The position numbers were made by a program, and so were the translations under genes. Below are positions 28,314 through 36,927 of a stretch of DNA of 64,000 bases, piece after piece. This stretch comes from Fangia hongkongensis FSC776 = DSM 21703 (GTDB lineage Bacteria > Pseudomonadota > Gammaproteobacteria > Francisellales > Francisellaceae): assembly GCF_000379445.1 (NCBI RefSeq), contig NZ_KB902241.1:34991-98990 (forward strand), given 5' to 3'. Position 1 is the first letter of the stretch; the number at the start of each line of letters is the position of its first letter. Below the pieces are notes generated by a model. That model was not told the DNA's origin. It searched no databases and saw only the letters and a list, made by a program, of their open reading frames with translations.

Positions 28314-30578
28314 ATGTTTTGGCAGCCACTTATAAAAATTGTTGAGTCTAGACAAGAGCTAGATGTTATGCTGTCACTTATGGTTGAAGAGCTGTGCAAA
28401 CTAAGTGAGGTCAATGCTTGCAGTATTTTTACACTTGAGGAGCATGAGCATATCTATACACTGGGCGCATCCACTTTAGCCCCAAGCATCAAACATGGCA
28501 TGATCTATCTTGATGCCAATGAGGACTTGATTGGTAAGGTGGCTTTAAGAGAGGAGCCTATTGCGATTGATTACACCAGTCAATCAAATGTCTACAGCAT
28601 GCTCTACACGCTTTCACGAAAGCGCTTTCACTCCCTTTTTGCGACGCCGATTGTCTATAAAAGTGAAGTCATTGCCATCTTAGTACTACAGCATGTAGAC
28701 AAACAGGCTATTTCAGAGTCAATTAAGACTGATATTATTACCTTTTGCGCTAATGTCTCTTTGCCATTAAATCGTGCTTTACATGCCGATGACATTCTTG
28801 AGCAAATTGAAGAAACACCAAGTAATGCATTATACTTTAACGGTGTGAGTGCAAATGATGGCGTTACCAGAGGGAACGCGTTTGCACGGTACAATATTAC
28901 AGACATAGATAACATCCCTGATAAAGGCACTCAAGTAGAGGATGAGGAGACGCTTTTTATCAATGCTGTCAATGAAGTGAAAGCAAATATCACTGAGATG
29001 CTAAGGCGTGTAACCAAGATGGCTGGAGAAGATGAAGGAGCGCTTTTTGATGCCTATTTACAAATTATTGACAGCCGCAGATTCTATGATGCTATTATTA
29101 ATCTAATCAGAGAAGGCATATGGGTACAAAGTGCTGTAAAACAAGTGACCCTAGAGCAAGCATCTATTTTTGAAAAAATGGATGACCCTTATTTAACCGA
29201 GCGCGCAAGTGATATTAAAGATCTTGGCAAACGCATTTTGCTTGCACTTGAGAATAAAAGCATTAAAAAAAGCCTTTATCCACAAAAGACAATCCTTGTT
29301 GCCAACGAAGTCACCGCATCGATGATTGCAGAGGTTCCAAAAGGAAAACTCAAAGCAGTAATCACAGAGCATGGCTCAGCTTATTCACACGCCGCTATTA
29401 TTGCAAAAGCACTTTCTATTCCATTTATCACCAACATCAATGCCTTACCGGTAAGTTTTATCGATGGAAAAGAAGTGATTGTTGATGCTTATCGCTCACG
29501 CATCTATGTCAACCCAACAAAAGGGGTCGTGCAGGCTTATGATCGCATTATTGCTGCCGAATCACAAAAAACCTCAGAGCTTCAACTGATTAAGAATCTG
29601 CCAAGCAAAACCACTGATGATCATCTTTTAATATTAAATGCAAACGTTGGCCTCATTGCAGATTTGGATTTAGCTATCTCTCAAGGTGCAAACAGTATTG
29701 GACTTTATCGCTCTGAAATACTCTTTATGATAAGAGACCGCTTTCCAGGAGAAGAAGAGCAGCGCATTATTTATCAACAAGTTCTTTCCTCCTTTCCAAA
29801 CCAAGCGGTGACGTTGCGCGTACTTGATGTTGGCGCAGATAAAACCTTGCCTTACTTTTATGAAGAAGAGCACAATCCAGCCCTAGGCTGGAGAGGCATT
29901 CGAATGATGCTCGATCAATCAGATTTGTTCCTGACACAAGTAAGAGCAATGCTAAAAGCCAGTGTTAATGTTGATAATTTAAATATCTTGTTACCGATGG
30001 TCAGCACCATTGATGAGATTAAAGAGGCTAAGACCCTTATCCACCAAGCATATCAAGAAATCATCGAGGAAGGGCTTAATATTGCTATGCCAAAAGTTGG
30101 TGTTATGATCGAAGTGCCCTCTCTTTTAATCCTTATTGATAAAGTTTTCGAGCAGGTGGATTTCATCTCTATTGGCTCGAATGATTTAACACAATACATG
30201 CTTGCTGTTGATCGCACAAATGAAAAGGTCTCTTCATTATACAGCCAGCTGAGCCCTGCTATGCTAAAGGTATTTTATTATCTTGCCAAACAGGCGCATA
30301 AGCATCAAAAGCAAATCTCTCTATGTGGTGAGATTGCTGGAAACCCACTTGCTACACCACTTCTTATTGCCATGGGCTTTGACAGCCTTAGCATGAATAG
30401 TAGCAGCCTACTCAAAGTGAAGTATGTGCTTCGCCATTTGAGTAAAAAGAGGTGTAATGCAGTTCTAAAGAAAGTGATGATGATGTCTACAACTGAAGAT
30501 GTGAAAGCCTATTTGGAAAACTTTCTTATGAAGAATAATCTTGGCCAGCTGATAAGAGCTGGCATTCTAACAAATTAA
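28314..30578 (+). CDS. ptsP: Nitrogen-PTS enzyme I (PEP-protein phosphotransferase)
   Basis: A 754-residue EI-Ntr protein. It takes phosphate from PEP and passes it to NPr and EIIA-Ntr, a regulatory cascade responding to glutamine and alpha-ketoglutarate. An N-terminal GAF domain (about residues 1-155, SLMVEELCKLSEVNACSIFT) senses nitrogen metabolites. It is followed by the enzyme I phosphohistidine domain, with His359 in TEHGSAYSHAAIIAKAL, and the PEP-binding barrel (VLDVGADKTLPYF, FISIGSNDLTQYMLAVDR, CGEIAGNP). Partner genes ptsO and ptsN are not in the window. Convergent with hup. Confidence 0.96.
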   Translation: MFWQPLIKIVESRQELDVMLSLMVEELCKLSEVNACSIFTLEEHEHIYTLGASTLAPSIKHGMIYLDANEDLIGKVALREEPIAIDYTSQSNVYSMLYTLSRKRFHSLFATPIVYKSEVIAILVLQHVDKQAISESIKTDIITFCANVSLPLNRALHADDILEQIEETPSNALYFNGVSANDGVTRGNAFARYNITDIDNIPDKGTQVEDEETLFINAVNEVKANITEMLRRVTKMAGEDEGALFDAYLQIIDSRRFYDAIINLIREGIWVQSAVKQVTLEQASIFEKMDDPYLTERASDIKDLGKRILLALENKSIKKSLYPQKTILVANEVTASMIAEVPKGKLKAVITEHGSAYSHAAIIAKALSIPFITNINALPVSFIDGKEVIVDAYRSRIYVNPTKGVVQAYDRIIAAESQKTSELQLIKNLPSKTTDDHLLILNANVGLIADLDLAISQGANSIGLYRSEILFMIRDRFPGEEEQRIIYQQVLSSFPNQAVTLRVLDVGADKTLPYFYEEEHNPALGWRGIRMMLDQSDLFLTQVRAMLKASVNVDNLNILLPMVSTIDEIKEAKTLIHQAYQEIIEEGLNIAMPKVGVMIEVPSLLILIDKVFEQVDFISIGSNDLTQYMLAVDRTNEKVSSLYSQLSPAMLKVFYYLAKQAHKHQKQISLCGEIAGNPLATPLLIAMGFDSLSMNSSSLLKVKYVLRHLSKKRCNAVLKKVMMMSTTEDVKAYLENFLMKNNLGQLIRAGILTN

Positions 30579-30600
30579 AGTATACCCTAAGATAGATTTT

Positions 30601-30903
30601 TTATTTATTCACTGCTTCTTTTAGCACTTTTCCTGGGCTAAATTTAACAACATTTGAGGCTTTAATCTTAATCTTTTGTCCTGTTTGCGGATTACGCCCA
30701 TCTCTTGCAGCGCGATGTCCAACTTCAAATGAACCATAGCCGACAAAGCTCACCCTATCTCCTTTAGCTAAAACTTCCTCCAGTGAATCAAATACGGCAT
30801 TAAGCGCTTTGGTTGCATCCGCTTTTGTCAGGCCTGATTTTTCTTTCACTAGGTTTAAAAATTCATCCTTACTGTAAGATTTTACTTGTGATTTTTTTGC
30901 CAT
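30601..30903 (-). CDS. hup: HU-type DNA-binding protein
   Basis: A 100-residue nucleoid protein that bends and compacts DNA. It starts with MAKKSQVKSYSKDEFLNLVK, carries the HU/IHF signature VSFVGYGSFEVGHRAARDGRN, split at the arm, and ends NPQTGQKIKIKASNVVKFSPGK. The Arg-Asn-Pro at the beta-arm tip is the DNA-intercalating RNP motif. The N-terminus is about ten residues longer than E. coli HU. AGGAG at 30908-30912 gives a strong ribosome site. It has its own promoter (30936-30964). Confidence 0.96.
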   Translation of the reverse strand: MAKKSQVKSYSKDEFLNLVKEKSGLTKADATKALNAVFDSLEEVLAKGDRVSFVGYGSFEVGHRAARDGRNPQTGQKIKIKASNVVKFSPGKVLKEAVNK

Positions 30904-30935
30904 GTTAGCACTCCTTGATTGGTTTATCCTCTTAA

Positions 30936-30964
30936 AACATAGTGAGTAAAGAGAATATTATCAA
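30936..30964 (-). promoter_or_regulatory. Promoter for hup
   Basis: On the minus strand TTGATA (30964-30959), a 17-base spacer and TATGTT (30941-30936) precede hup by about 33 bases. The -35 matches five of six bases and the -10 four of six. Confidence 0.5.
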
Positions 30965-31015
30965 CCCAATCACCTAGTTTTTTGCCTTTTTGACAGATAA
31001 TTTGTCTAAATTAGC

Positions 31016-31942
31016 CTAAAAAACCTCTGCCAACATACATCTAACACTGCCGCCACCTACTGTTTCAATTGTTGGAATGTCACAAGGAAGGCGCGTAACA
31101 TATCGATCAATTATCTGCGTTTGCGCTTTGCTAAATGCTTGATTTGCACTTTCTGATAATAATAAAAAGTGTTTCTCTTTATCATTAACAAGCTCTAATA
31201 CATTCGCTGCCATTTGATATATCTGCTCATAGCTTAAAATGATAATTTCTTTACCCATGGCCTCTAAAGCACTTTCTACATTGTCTCTTTCATCTTTATT
31301 AGCAATTGACTCCAAACATACAAAAGCAAGCTTCTCTCCTATGCTCATCATCACATTGGTATGGTAAATAGGCGCACCGGTTCGATCAACACTATGAAAA
31401 CTAATGAGCCGATAGCCCAATTGATCTGTAACCTTTCTTGCCAGCTCTATATCTGCTCTTTGAGAAAGAGATAAAAATGCATATTTCTGCTGATGATCAA
31501 AAATAAATACGCCAGTCCCCTCTAGCGCGCGATTACCTGCGTTTTCCCTAAAATCCACCACCTGATAAGGCACATTCATCTTCTGCTCTAAGGCATTTTT
31601 CAAGCACGCTATCTGCACTTCAGCCTGCCTATTCTTAGAAAACATAGGATAAATATATAAATAGTGCTTCCCTAAAATAACATGGGTGCTAAACCAGTTA
31701 TTTGGAAATACAGCATCAGGGGTGTGGCACTTTGGAGAATCAAGCTCAATAACATTAATACCAACAGCTCGCATTTTTTTCACCATACTGGAAAACTCAT
31801 CCATTGCCAAAGCACTGATATCCAGATTGGTTAATTTGGTTTGAAACGCATTATTCACCGCTGTTTCGTCATTAAAAGAAAAATGCTGTGGTTTGACCAT
31901 CACGACTGTATTTGCAATCACCCTATTTATTGCATCTATCAT
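31016..31942 (-). CDS. ctlX: Citrulline hydrolase (ureidase) CtlX
   Basis: A 308-residue protein of the guanidino-group-modifying (amidinotransferase/deiminase) fold. CtlX is known from Francisella, where it hydrolyses citrulline to ornithine, CO2 and ammonia. Visible features: PDAVFPNNWFSTH (substrate-binding Asp and Asn near residue 75), RALEGTGVFIFDH, the His in SVDRTGAPIYHTNVMM, and the nucleophile Cys302 in the C-terminal GGGSVRCMLAEVF. Its start overlaps the arcA stop by 4 bases (ATGA), so it is coupled to arginine deiminase, which supplies citrulline. That context strongly supports the assignment. Confidence 0.85.
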   Translation of the reverse strand: MIDAINRVIANTVVMVKPQHFSFNDETAVNNAFQTKLTNLDISALAMDEFSSMVKKMRAVGINVIELDSPKCHTPDAVFPNNWFSTHVILGKHYLYIYPMFSKNRQAEVQIACLKNALEQKMNVPYQVVDFRENAGNRALEGTGVFIFDHQQKYAFLSLSQRADIELARKVTDQLGYRLISFHSVDRTGAPIYHTNVMMSIGEKLAFVCLESIANKDERDNVESALEAMGKEIIILSYEQIYQMAANVLELVNDKEKHFLLLSESANQAFSKAQTQIIDRYVTRLPCDIPTIETVGGGSVRCMLAEVF

Positions 31943-33243
31943 AATTTACTACGCTCCAACGGCATTGACATACACCTTGGGCCCCCTCTGCCACGAGAAA
32001 GCTCCGAGCATGGCATTTTATGCACGCTAACACCACGATTTTCTAAAATTTGATTTGTCATCCTATTTCTTTGATAAACAAACACTTCACCGGGTTTCAC
32101 TGCTAAGGTATTTGCGCCATCACTCCACTGCTCACGAGAGCCATTGATACTATCTCTACCACCGCAGTAAATGATCTGAATATCTTTATCCAACTCATTT
32201 GCAAGTGTGTTCTCAATTGAGCCTGCAAGTAAACGGGACTCAACATTCCTATGCATACCCGGAGTTAACCTATAGATTTGCGTCTTCCCAACAATGCCTT
32301 GATGCATTGTCATCTTATGTAGATCTACTTGTGTCAATACTGTATCAAGATGCATAAATGCACGCGATGATGGGATATGAAATGCTAAAATTTTATTAAT
32401 TTGATGATGCACTTTTAACTCATCATTAAAGAATAGCTCAAAAGCAAACTTCTCAATTGCATGAGCACTTGTTCTTTGAGAAATGCCAATGGCCAAAGTA
32501 TGTTTATCAAGCACCAAAATATCTCCCCCTTCAATTGAAGCATTAAAGGCACTACTGTTCAGCACTTTATTGTGTTTAAAACCTGAGTGATGTTTGAATA
32601 TACTTTCAATAAATAAACTCTCTCGTTTTCTGGTTTTGGCAAACATGCTATTTAAGAGCACCATGTTACCGATACTTGAAGCTGGATCACGCGTGAAATA
32701 CAGATTTGGCACAGGGTTTAGCCAGAAAAGATCAGCTTTATTTACCTGTCCGTTTAAGCTGACATCTTGATAATCAAGCTCATTTTTTTTGAGGCCAGAC
32801 ATCAGCTTTTGAGCAAGTGCTTTACCTGAATAATCGCTTAAATGTTCGCTTAAAGCATCAATCAGCTTGGGTGTAGTGATATTCGAGACAGACAAAAACT
32901 CATGAATAAATGCTCCAGCCACTTCTTTATTTTTAAGCACATCGCCAACAAGGTCTTCTAAATACAATACATTGACACCCAAAGCATCAAGCATATTTGC
33001 AAATGCATCATGCTCTTTTTGTGCATTTTCCAAAAAAGGAATATCATCAAATAAAAGCTCATCCAAAGTTTCAGGCGTTAGATTATTCAACTCTTCGCCA
33101 GGCCTTCTTAGTAGAACACTCTTTAAGCTACCAATTTCACTGGTGATATCAATATTAATCTTAGTCATTTTTTCAGCCTTCACAGCATGCGTTTGATCCT
33201 GACAAGAAGGATTTATTATCTCGATTGCATCTTGATTCATCAT
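31939..33243 (-). CDS. arcA: Arginine deiminase
   Basis: A 434-residue enzyme converting arginine to citrulline and ammonia. Signatures: FTRDPASSIGNMVLLN, ASIEGGDILVLD, and the catalytic Cys424 in SRGRGGPRCMSMPL. The usual N-terminus aligns from residue 26 (MTKINIDITSEIGSLKSVLLRRPG), leaving a 25-residue extension. Both starts have ribosome sites: AAGGATAAG before ATG 33243, and GAAGG eight bases before ATG 33168. The gene lies 7 bases after ocd and overlaps ctlX by 4. No ornithine carbamoyltransferase or carbamate kinase is present, so this is not the classical ADI pathway. Confidence 0.95.
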   Translation of the reverse strand: MMNQDAIEIINPSCQDQTHAVKAEKMTKINIDITSEIGSLKSVLLRRPGEELNNLTPETLDELLFDDIPFLENAQKEHDAFANMLDALGVNVLYLEDLVGDVLKNKEVAGAFIHEFLSVSNITTPKLIDALSEHLSDYSGKALAQKLMSGLKKNELDYQDVSLNGQVNKADLFWLNPVPNLYFTRDPASSIGNMVLLNSMFAKTRKRESLFIESIFKHHSGFKHNKVLNSSAFNASIEGGDILVLDKHTLAIGISQRTSAHAIEKFAFELFFNDELKVHHQINKILAFHIPSSRAFMHLDTVLTQVDLHKMTMHQGIVGKTQIYRLTPGMHRNVESRLLAGSIENTLANELDKDIQIIYCGGRDSINGSREQWSDGANTLAVKPGEVFVYQRNRMTNQILENRGVSVHKMPCSELSRGRGGPRCMSMPLERSKL

Positions 33244-33250
33244 CTTATCC

Positions 33251-34327
33251 TTATAGCGCTTCTTCTTTTGATTGAATGGCTAAAGCCGGATCTTTTGGAT
33301 TAGCATGATTCAACACTGAAAATAAATCTTTTGGATCTGATAATGTCGGAATCATATTAAGTCCTGTGCCTATATCGTATTTTTGAGATAACTCATAAGT
33401 TAATTTAAGCGCTGAAAAATCTTCAAGCGCAAAACCCACTGAGTCAAATATTGTGATCTCCTCATCAGATACACGCCCTTTTTTATCTCCATTTAAAACT
33501 TGCCATAGCTCTGCATACACTATTTTTTGCGCTTCTTCTTCCGTGAGTGTTTGAATTTCTCCTTCAATAAAAGATTGCTCAAAAAACTCCACCACAACCT
33601 TAGCTCTTGGTAAAATGCTATGCTCAAGCTCTGTTTTTCCCGGGCAATCACCACCTAAGCCATTAATGTGCACGCCTTCTTTTACCCAAGCATTTTCAAT
33701 CACTTTGGCATGCGCCTTACACGCTGTACACACGGTAATAATATCTGCACCTTTCACTGCCTCTTCATTGGATGAGCAAGGAACAAGCTCAAAGTCATAT
33801 ACAGACATATTTTTATAAAAACGCTCCATCGCTTTTGGGTCAATATCATGATAGCGAATCGTTTTAATATCACGCACAAGCGAGGTCGCTAATGCTTGAA
33901 AATCACTTTGTGCACCAGTACCAATAAGCGCAAGTGTTTTAGCATCTTCTCTTGCCAAGAAATCTGTTGCTAAAGCAGAGGTTGCGGCTGTTCTTAGACC
34001 TGTTAAAACAGTCATTTCAGAGATTAATAACGGATGACCATCTGACACCTTAGAGAGCTGACCTGTTGCAATAATCGTTTGTTTGTTCTCAAGCGGATTT
34101 TTAGGGTGACCATTGACATACTTATAGGCAAATAGCTCTTTATCTGCCGTTGGCATCAACTCAATCACACCATCTGGCACATGAAATGCTGGGCGTGGAA
34201 TTTTATCAAACTCCTGCCAACGAACAAAATCACTTTTAACCGTTGCCATCAAATCCAACAAAAACTGCTTAAGCGTATGCCTTTTCACCAATTGTGATAG
34301 ATTTTCTACAGATATTACTTTGATCAT
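33251..34327 (-). CDS. ocd: Ornithine cyclodeaminase
   Basis: A 358-residue NAD+-dependent enzyme of the ornithine cyclodeaminase/mu-crystallin family that turns ornithine into proline and ammonia. PRPAFHVPDGVIELMPTADK, EMTVLTGLRTAATSALATDF and the Rossmann motif LALIGTGAQSDFQALA are typical, as is GADIITVCTACKAHA. The acidic HINGLGGDCPGKTELE segment holds the catalytic Asp. The ATG at 34327 has GGGGAG seven bases upstream; the one at 34333 is too close to that site. It leads an operon with arcA and ctlX. An inverted repeat CCTATC/GATAGG lies at 34360-34383 upstream. Confidence 0.92.
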   Translation of the reverse strand: MIKVISVENLSQLVKRHTLKQFLLDLMATVKSDFVRWQEFDKIPRPAFHVPDGVIELMPTADKELFAYKYVNGHPKNPLENKQTIIATGQLSKVSDGHPLLISEMTVLTGLRTAATSALATDFLAREDAKTLALIGTGAQSDFQALATSLVRDIKTIRYHDIDPKAMERFYKNMSVYDFELVPCSSNEEAVKGADIITVCTACKAHAKVIENAWVKEGVHINGLGGDCPGKTELEHSILPRAKVVVEFFEQSFIEGEIQTLTEEEAQKIVYAELWQVLNGDKKGRVSDEEITIFDSVGFALEDFSALKLTYELSQKYDIGTGLNMIPTLSDPKDLFSVLNHANPKDPALAIQSKEEAL

Positions 34328-34359
34328 ATACATTCTCCCCGAAAGTTCCGTTAGTTTAT

Positions 34360-34383
34360 CCTATCAATCAACCCTGAGATAGG
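34360..34383. promoter_or_regulatory. Inverted repeat upstream of ocd operon
   Basis: CCTATC (34360-34365) and GATAGG (34378-34383) are separated by 12 bases, 33 bases upstream of the ocd start. It could be an operator for the arginine-catabolic operon or a leader hairpin; nothing distinguishes these from sequence alone. Confidence 0.3.
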
Positions 34384-34548
34384 TTTTAGCTGTAAAATTT
34401 AATCAAGAGAACTATAAAATTAATTTTACTAAAGTTCAAATAAAAGGGAGAAAATTGTCAGAAATAAGTTTGATATCATGTCGTAACTATGCCAGTCAAA
34501 AGTGATTTTAAGCTGTTTTATCTATGTGCTATAACTGGCATGCATGGT

Positions 34549-34908
34549 TTAGCTCCAACCTGAGACTTCATAGCCCTTTTTCTTCAAGCAAATCTCAACA
34601 TAGCGCTTCATATTCTCCTCGGTATTGGAGGTACTTGCCAGTGCTGCATTATCTCCAATGCGACCTGATTGATATCCATTAGTGGCTGTTCTAGCAACAC
34701 TTGCCACCATGGCTACTCCAATAAATACATCCCAAGCAGTTTCACCTGCCGTTACTTGGTCTTCTGCTTGTGCTTCACAGACCTTAAAATCTATCATCGC
34801 CTGCTTATTACCAACTTTTTGATAGTATTCATTTGGGTAAAATTTCGGTTCAGTTGCACAGCCTACAATTAAAATACTTGAAATAACCACTAAAATTGCT
34901 TTTTTCAT
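34549..34908 (-). CDS. Small lipoprotein, unknown
   Basis: A 119-residue protein. The ATG at 34908 has GGAGG seven bases upstream. The N-terminus MKKAILVVISSILIVGCATE is a lipoprotein signal with lipobox IVGC (Cys17). The mature part has FYPNEYYQKVGNKQAMIDFKVCEAQAE, a glycine/alanine-rich hydrophobic stretch (WDVFIGVAMVASVAR), and a Cys-containing helical end (RYVEICLKKKGYEVSGW). This layout recalls small glycine-zipper-like envelope lipoproteins whose cysteines near both ends may form a disulfide. It follows another exported protein gene by 16 bases and is probably co-transcribed. Function unknown. Confidence 0.75.
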   Translation of the reverse strand: MKKAILVVISSILIVGCATEPKFYPNEYYQKVGNKQAMIDFKVCEAQAEDQVTAGETAWDVFIGVAMVASVARTATNGYQSGRIGDNAALASTSNTEENMKRYVEICLKKKGYEVSGWS

Positions 34909-34924
34909 GATATTTCCTCCCTGA

Positions 34925-35359
34925 CTAACACTTAATTTCATCTAGCTGAATACTTACCACGCCAATATTCACATTATCACGTGAGTTAACAATAATTTTT
35001 AATGTGTGCCCGCTGTATAAATCATACACACTTTTGTATTTCTTCTTGGTATCGCATAGCGTTTTTTGTAAGCTAAGCCCCATGTCTTTAGCGCCTGCAA
35101 TAACATCTTTATCTGTAAACTCAGAATAATTTTCATTAATATGGGTAATAAGTACAATCGTTTTACCTTGTAAGTACCTTGCATCAATCGATGGATCTGA
35201 AAACTCTAAAGATGAAAGCAAAAGCAGTGTGTCTTTTGCTACTGTTTGTTTTGGCACAGCCGTTGCCTTAATTCCTGAGGCACTGTAAATAACACTTGCA
35301 AATGAGGCACTACAAACCACCCCCAAACAGCATAATACTTTCAACAATAATTTTCGCAT
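34925..35359 (-). CDS. Small exported protein, unknown
   Basis: A 144-residue protein starting at the ATG at 35359, which has GGAG six bases upstream. The signal peptide MRKLLLKVLCCLGVVCSASFA is followed by a mature domain with alternating hydrophobic strands (KTIVLITHINENYSEF, HTLKIIVNSRDNVNIGVVSI) and a C-terminal Cys. No family is recognised. It forms a two-gene unit with the lipoprotein 16 bases downstream, suggesting a shared envelope role. Confidence 0.7.
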   Translation of the reverse strand: MRKLLLKVLCCLGVVCSASFASVIYSASGIKATAVPKQTVAKDTLLLLSSLEFSDPSIDARYLQGKTIVLITHINENYSEFTDKDVIAGAKDMGLSLQKTLCDTKKKYKSVYDLYSGHTLKIIVNSRDNVNIGVVSIQLDEIKC

Positions 35360-35609
35360 ATCTATCTCCTCTACAAACATGATTGAAAGTTTAAATGGCC
35401 TTTTAGAGTGTAGAGAAATATATGAAGATAACAAATTTTGCCGAGTATACATTATGTTGATATTAAAATTTGCAAATAATGCCAGACTTGACTAGTCACA
35501 TTACTCTTTAAATCTGGGCATGGTGACAAGAGAGTATTTGCTTAAGCTAAGAACTTATCACAAGTTTTAATTTAGCACTATGGGCTCCCAAAATTGGATT
35601 TTCCCCTTT

Positions 35610-36359
35610 TTATGGATGAATCGCACTTTGTAAAAAAGCCTCTTTATCTTTGGCGCGCATCAAGGCTGTTCCGGCAAGCACACCATCATATTGGGTGGCA
35701 TAAAAATGCAAATCTGCTGGTGTTTTTGCCCCAGATAAACTTAATAGCATCACATCATCAGGGACAATTTTTGCCAAGCGCTCAATGTTCCCCATATCCA
35801 TTTCTAAGGTGTCTAAATTTCGATTATTCACCCCAATGATTTTTGCCCCAACCTTAAGCGCACTTTGCATTTCACTTTCATCAAACACTTCAATAAGCGC
35901 ATCCATACCCAAATCGCTCACGCACTTATAAAGCATAGCTAGTTGCTGCTCATCCAGACAACGCACAATCAACAAACAAGCATCTGCGCCAGCTGCTCGC
36001 GCATGATAAATTTGTATTGGATCAATAATAAATTCCTTACAGAGAACAGGTAAGTCACACACTGATTTCACTTTTTTAATATCATCAAAGCTGCCACCAA
36101 AAAACTTATTATCAGTTAGAATAGACAAGGCTGAGGCACCGCCTTTTTGATACGCTTTTGCGATTTCCTCTGGATGATAATTTTCATCAATCACCCCTTC
36201 AGAGGGTGATTTTGATTTAAGCTCAGCAATAATAGGCACACCAGAGGAACTCAGTTTTTTAGCAAAATCCCCATTCGCATTTGTGAGCATATCTTGATTC
36301 AGCTTAGGCAAATTTACGATTTCCTTTCGCTTTTGATCAATGATTTTTTGTAATACCAT
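35610..36359 (-). CDS. trpC: Indole-3-glycerol phosphate synthase
   Basis: A 249-residue (beta/alpha)8 enzyme of tryptophan synthesis. Signatures: VPIIAELKSKSPSEGVI (catalytic Lys and the SPS motif), LSILTDNKFFGGSFDD, PVLCKEFIIDPIQIYHARAAGADACLLI, and IIGVNNRNLDTLEMD. TrpC stands alone here: no trpF fusion and no trpD or trpB next to it. The upstream region is shared with the divergent cdd gene and holds a perfect palindrome. The 250 bases downstream (35360-35609) contain no gene or clear terminator. Confidence 0.96.
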   Translation of the reverse strand: MVLQKIIDQKRKEIVNLPKLNQDMLTNANGDFAKKLSSSGVPIIAELKSKSPSEGVIDENYHPEEIAKAYQKGGASALSILTDNKFFGGSFDDIKKVKSVCDLPVLCKEFIIDPIQIYHARAAGADACLLIVRCLDEQQLAMLYKCVSDLGMDALIEVFDESEMQSALKVGAKIIGVNNRNLDTLEMDMGNIERLAKIVPDDVMLLSLSGAKTPADLHFYATQYDGVLAGTALMRAKDKEAFLQSAIHP

Positions 36360-36410
36360 AATGTTCTATCAGCTTATCTACCATTCAAGTCATCATATCA
36401 TATGCACTTT

Positions 36411-36422
36411 TGTAACGTTACA
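36411..36422. promoter_or_regulatory. Perfect 12-base palindrome, possible operator
   Basis: TGTAACGTTACA is a perfect palindrome in the divergent trpC/cdd intergenic region, about 52 bases before trpC and 30 bases before the cdd -35 box. The central AACGTT with outer TG/CA resembles LacI/GalR-family operators (PurR, CytR). It does not match the TyrR or TrpR consensus. Confidence 0.4.
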
Positions 36423-36451
36423 GTTATTTTTGGAAAATTCACCTACTTATT

Positions 36452-36480
36452 TTGATCTATTGCTATAAAGCGCTTATACT
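36452..36480 (+). promoter_or_regulatory. Promoter for cdd
   Basis: TTGATC (36452-36457), a 17-base spacer and TATACT (36475-36480) lie 30 bases before the cdd ATG. The -10 matches five of six consensus bases and the -35 four of six. Confidence 0.5.
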
Positions 36481-36510
36481 ATCTCCCCGTTTATAGCACA
36501 GTACACTTTC

Positions 36511-36927
36511 ATGACAGAACAGCATACTTTCAGCCATCATGAGTTAATTAATGCCGCAATATCAGGCATTAAAAACACCTATACACCTTATTCCAATTTC
36601 CAAGTGGGCGCTGCCATTTTAACCAATAACAATCAGGTTATTACGGGCGGGAATATTGAAAATGCCGCTTATGGTCTTTGCATGTGTGCTGAGCGAGTTG
36701 CAATCTTTCGCGCTTATGCTGAGGGGTTTACTAAAGATACGCTTAAAAAAATTGCCATTGTTGCGGATACTCAAGAAGCTGTGAGTCCGTGCGGATCGTG
36801 CCGGCAAGTAATGCAAGAGCTTCTCCCTTCTAGCGCAACTGTGATTCTATCTAACCTATCTCAAAATAACATCAAAGAAACCACAGTTAAAGCCTTACTA
36901 CCCTATCCATTTGCCAACTTAACATAG
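36511..36927 (+). CDS. cdd: Cytidine deaminase
   Basis: A 138-residue zinc enzyme of the small homotetrameric class that deaminates cytidine and deoxycytidine. Substrate and zinc motifs: YSNFQVGAAI, GNIENAAYGLCMCAERVAIF (first zinc Cys and catalytic Glu in CAE) and SPCGSCRQVMQE (two zinc Cys). Length fits the short family rather than the 294-residue dimeric E. coli form. Its 3' end overlaps the convergent ferredoxin gene by 25 bases. Confidence 0.96.
   Translation: MTEQHTFSHHELINAAISGIKNTYTPYSNFQVGAAILTNNNQVITGGNIENAAYGLCMCAERVAIFRAYAEGFTKDTLKKIAIVADTQEAVSPCGSCRQVMQELLPSSATVILSNLSQNNIKETTVKALLPYPFANLT

Noticed and set aside
35594..35839. 81-codon plus-strand open frame near trpC
   Set aside because: It is antisense to the conserved end of trpC and lacks a ribosome site.
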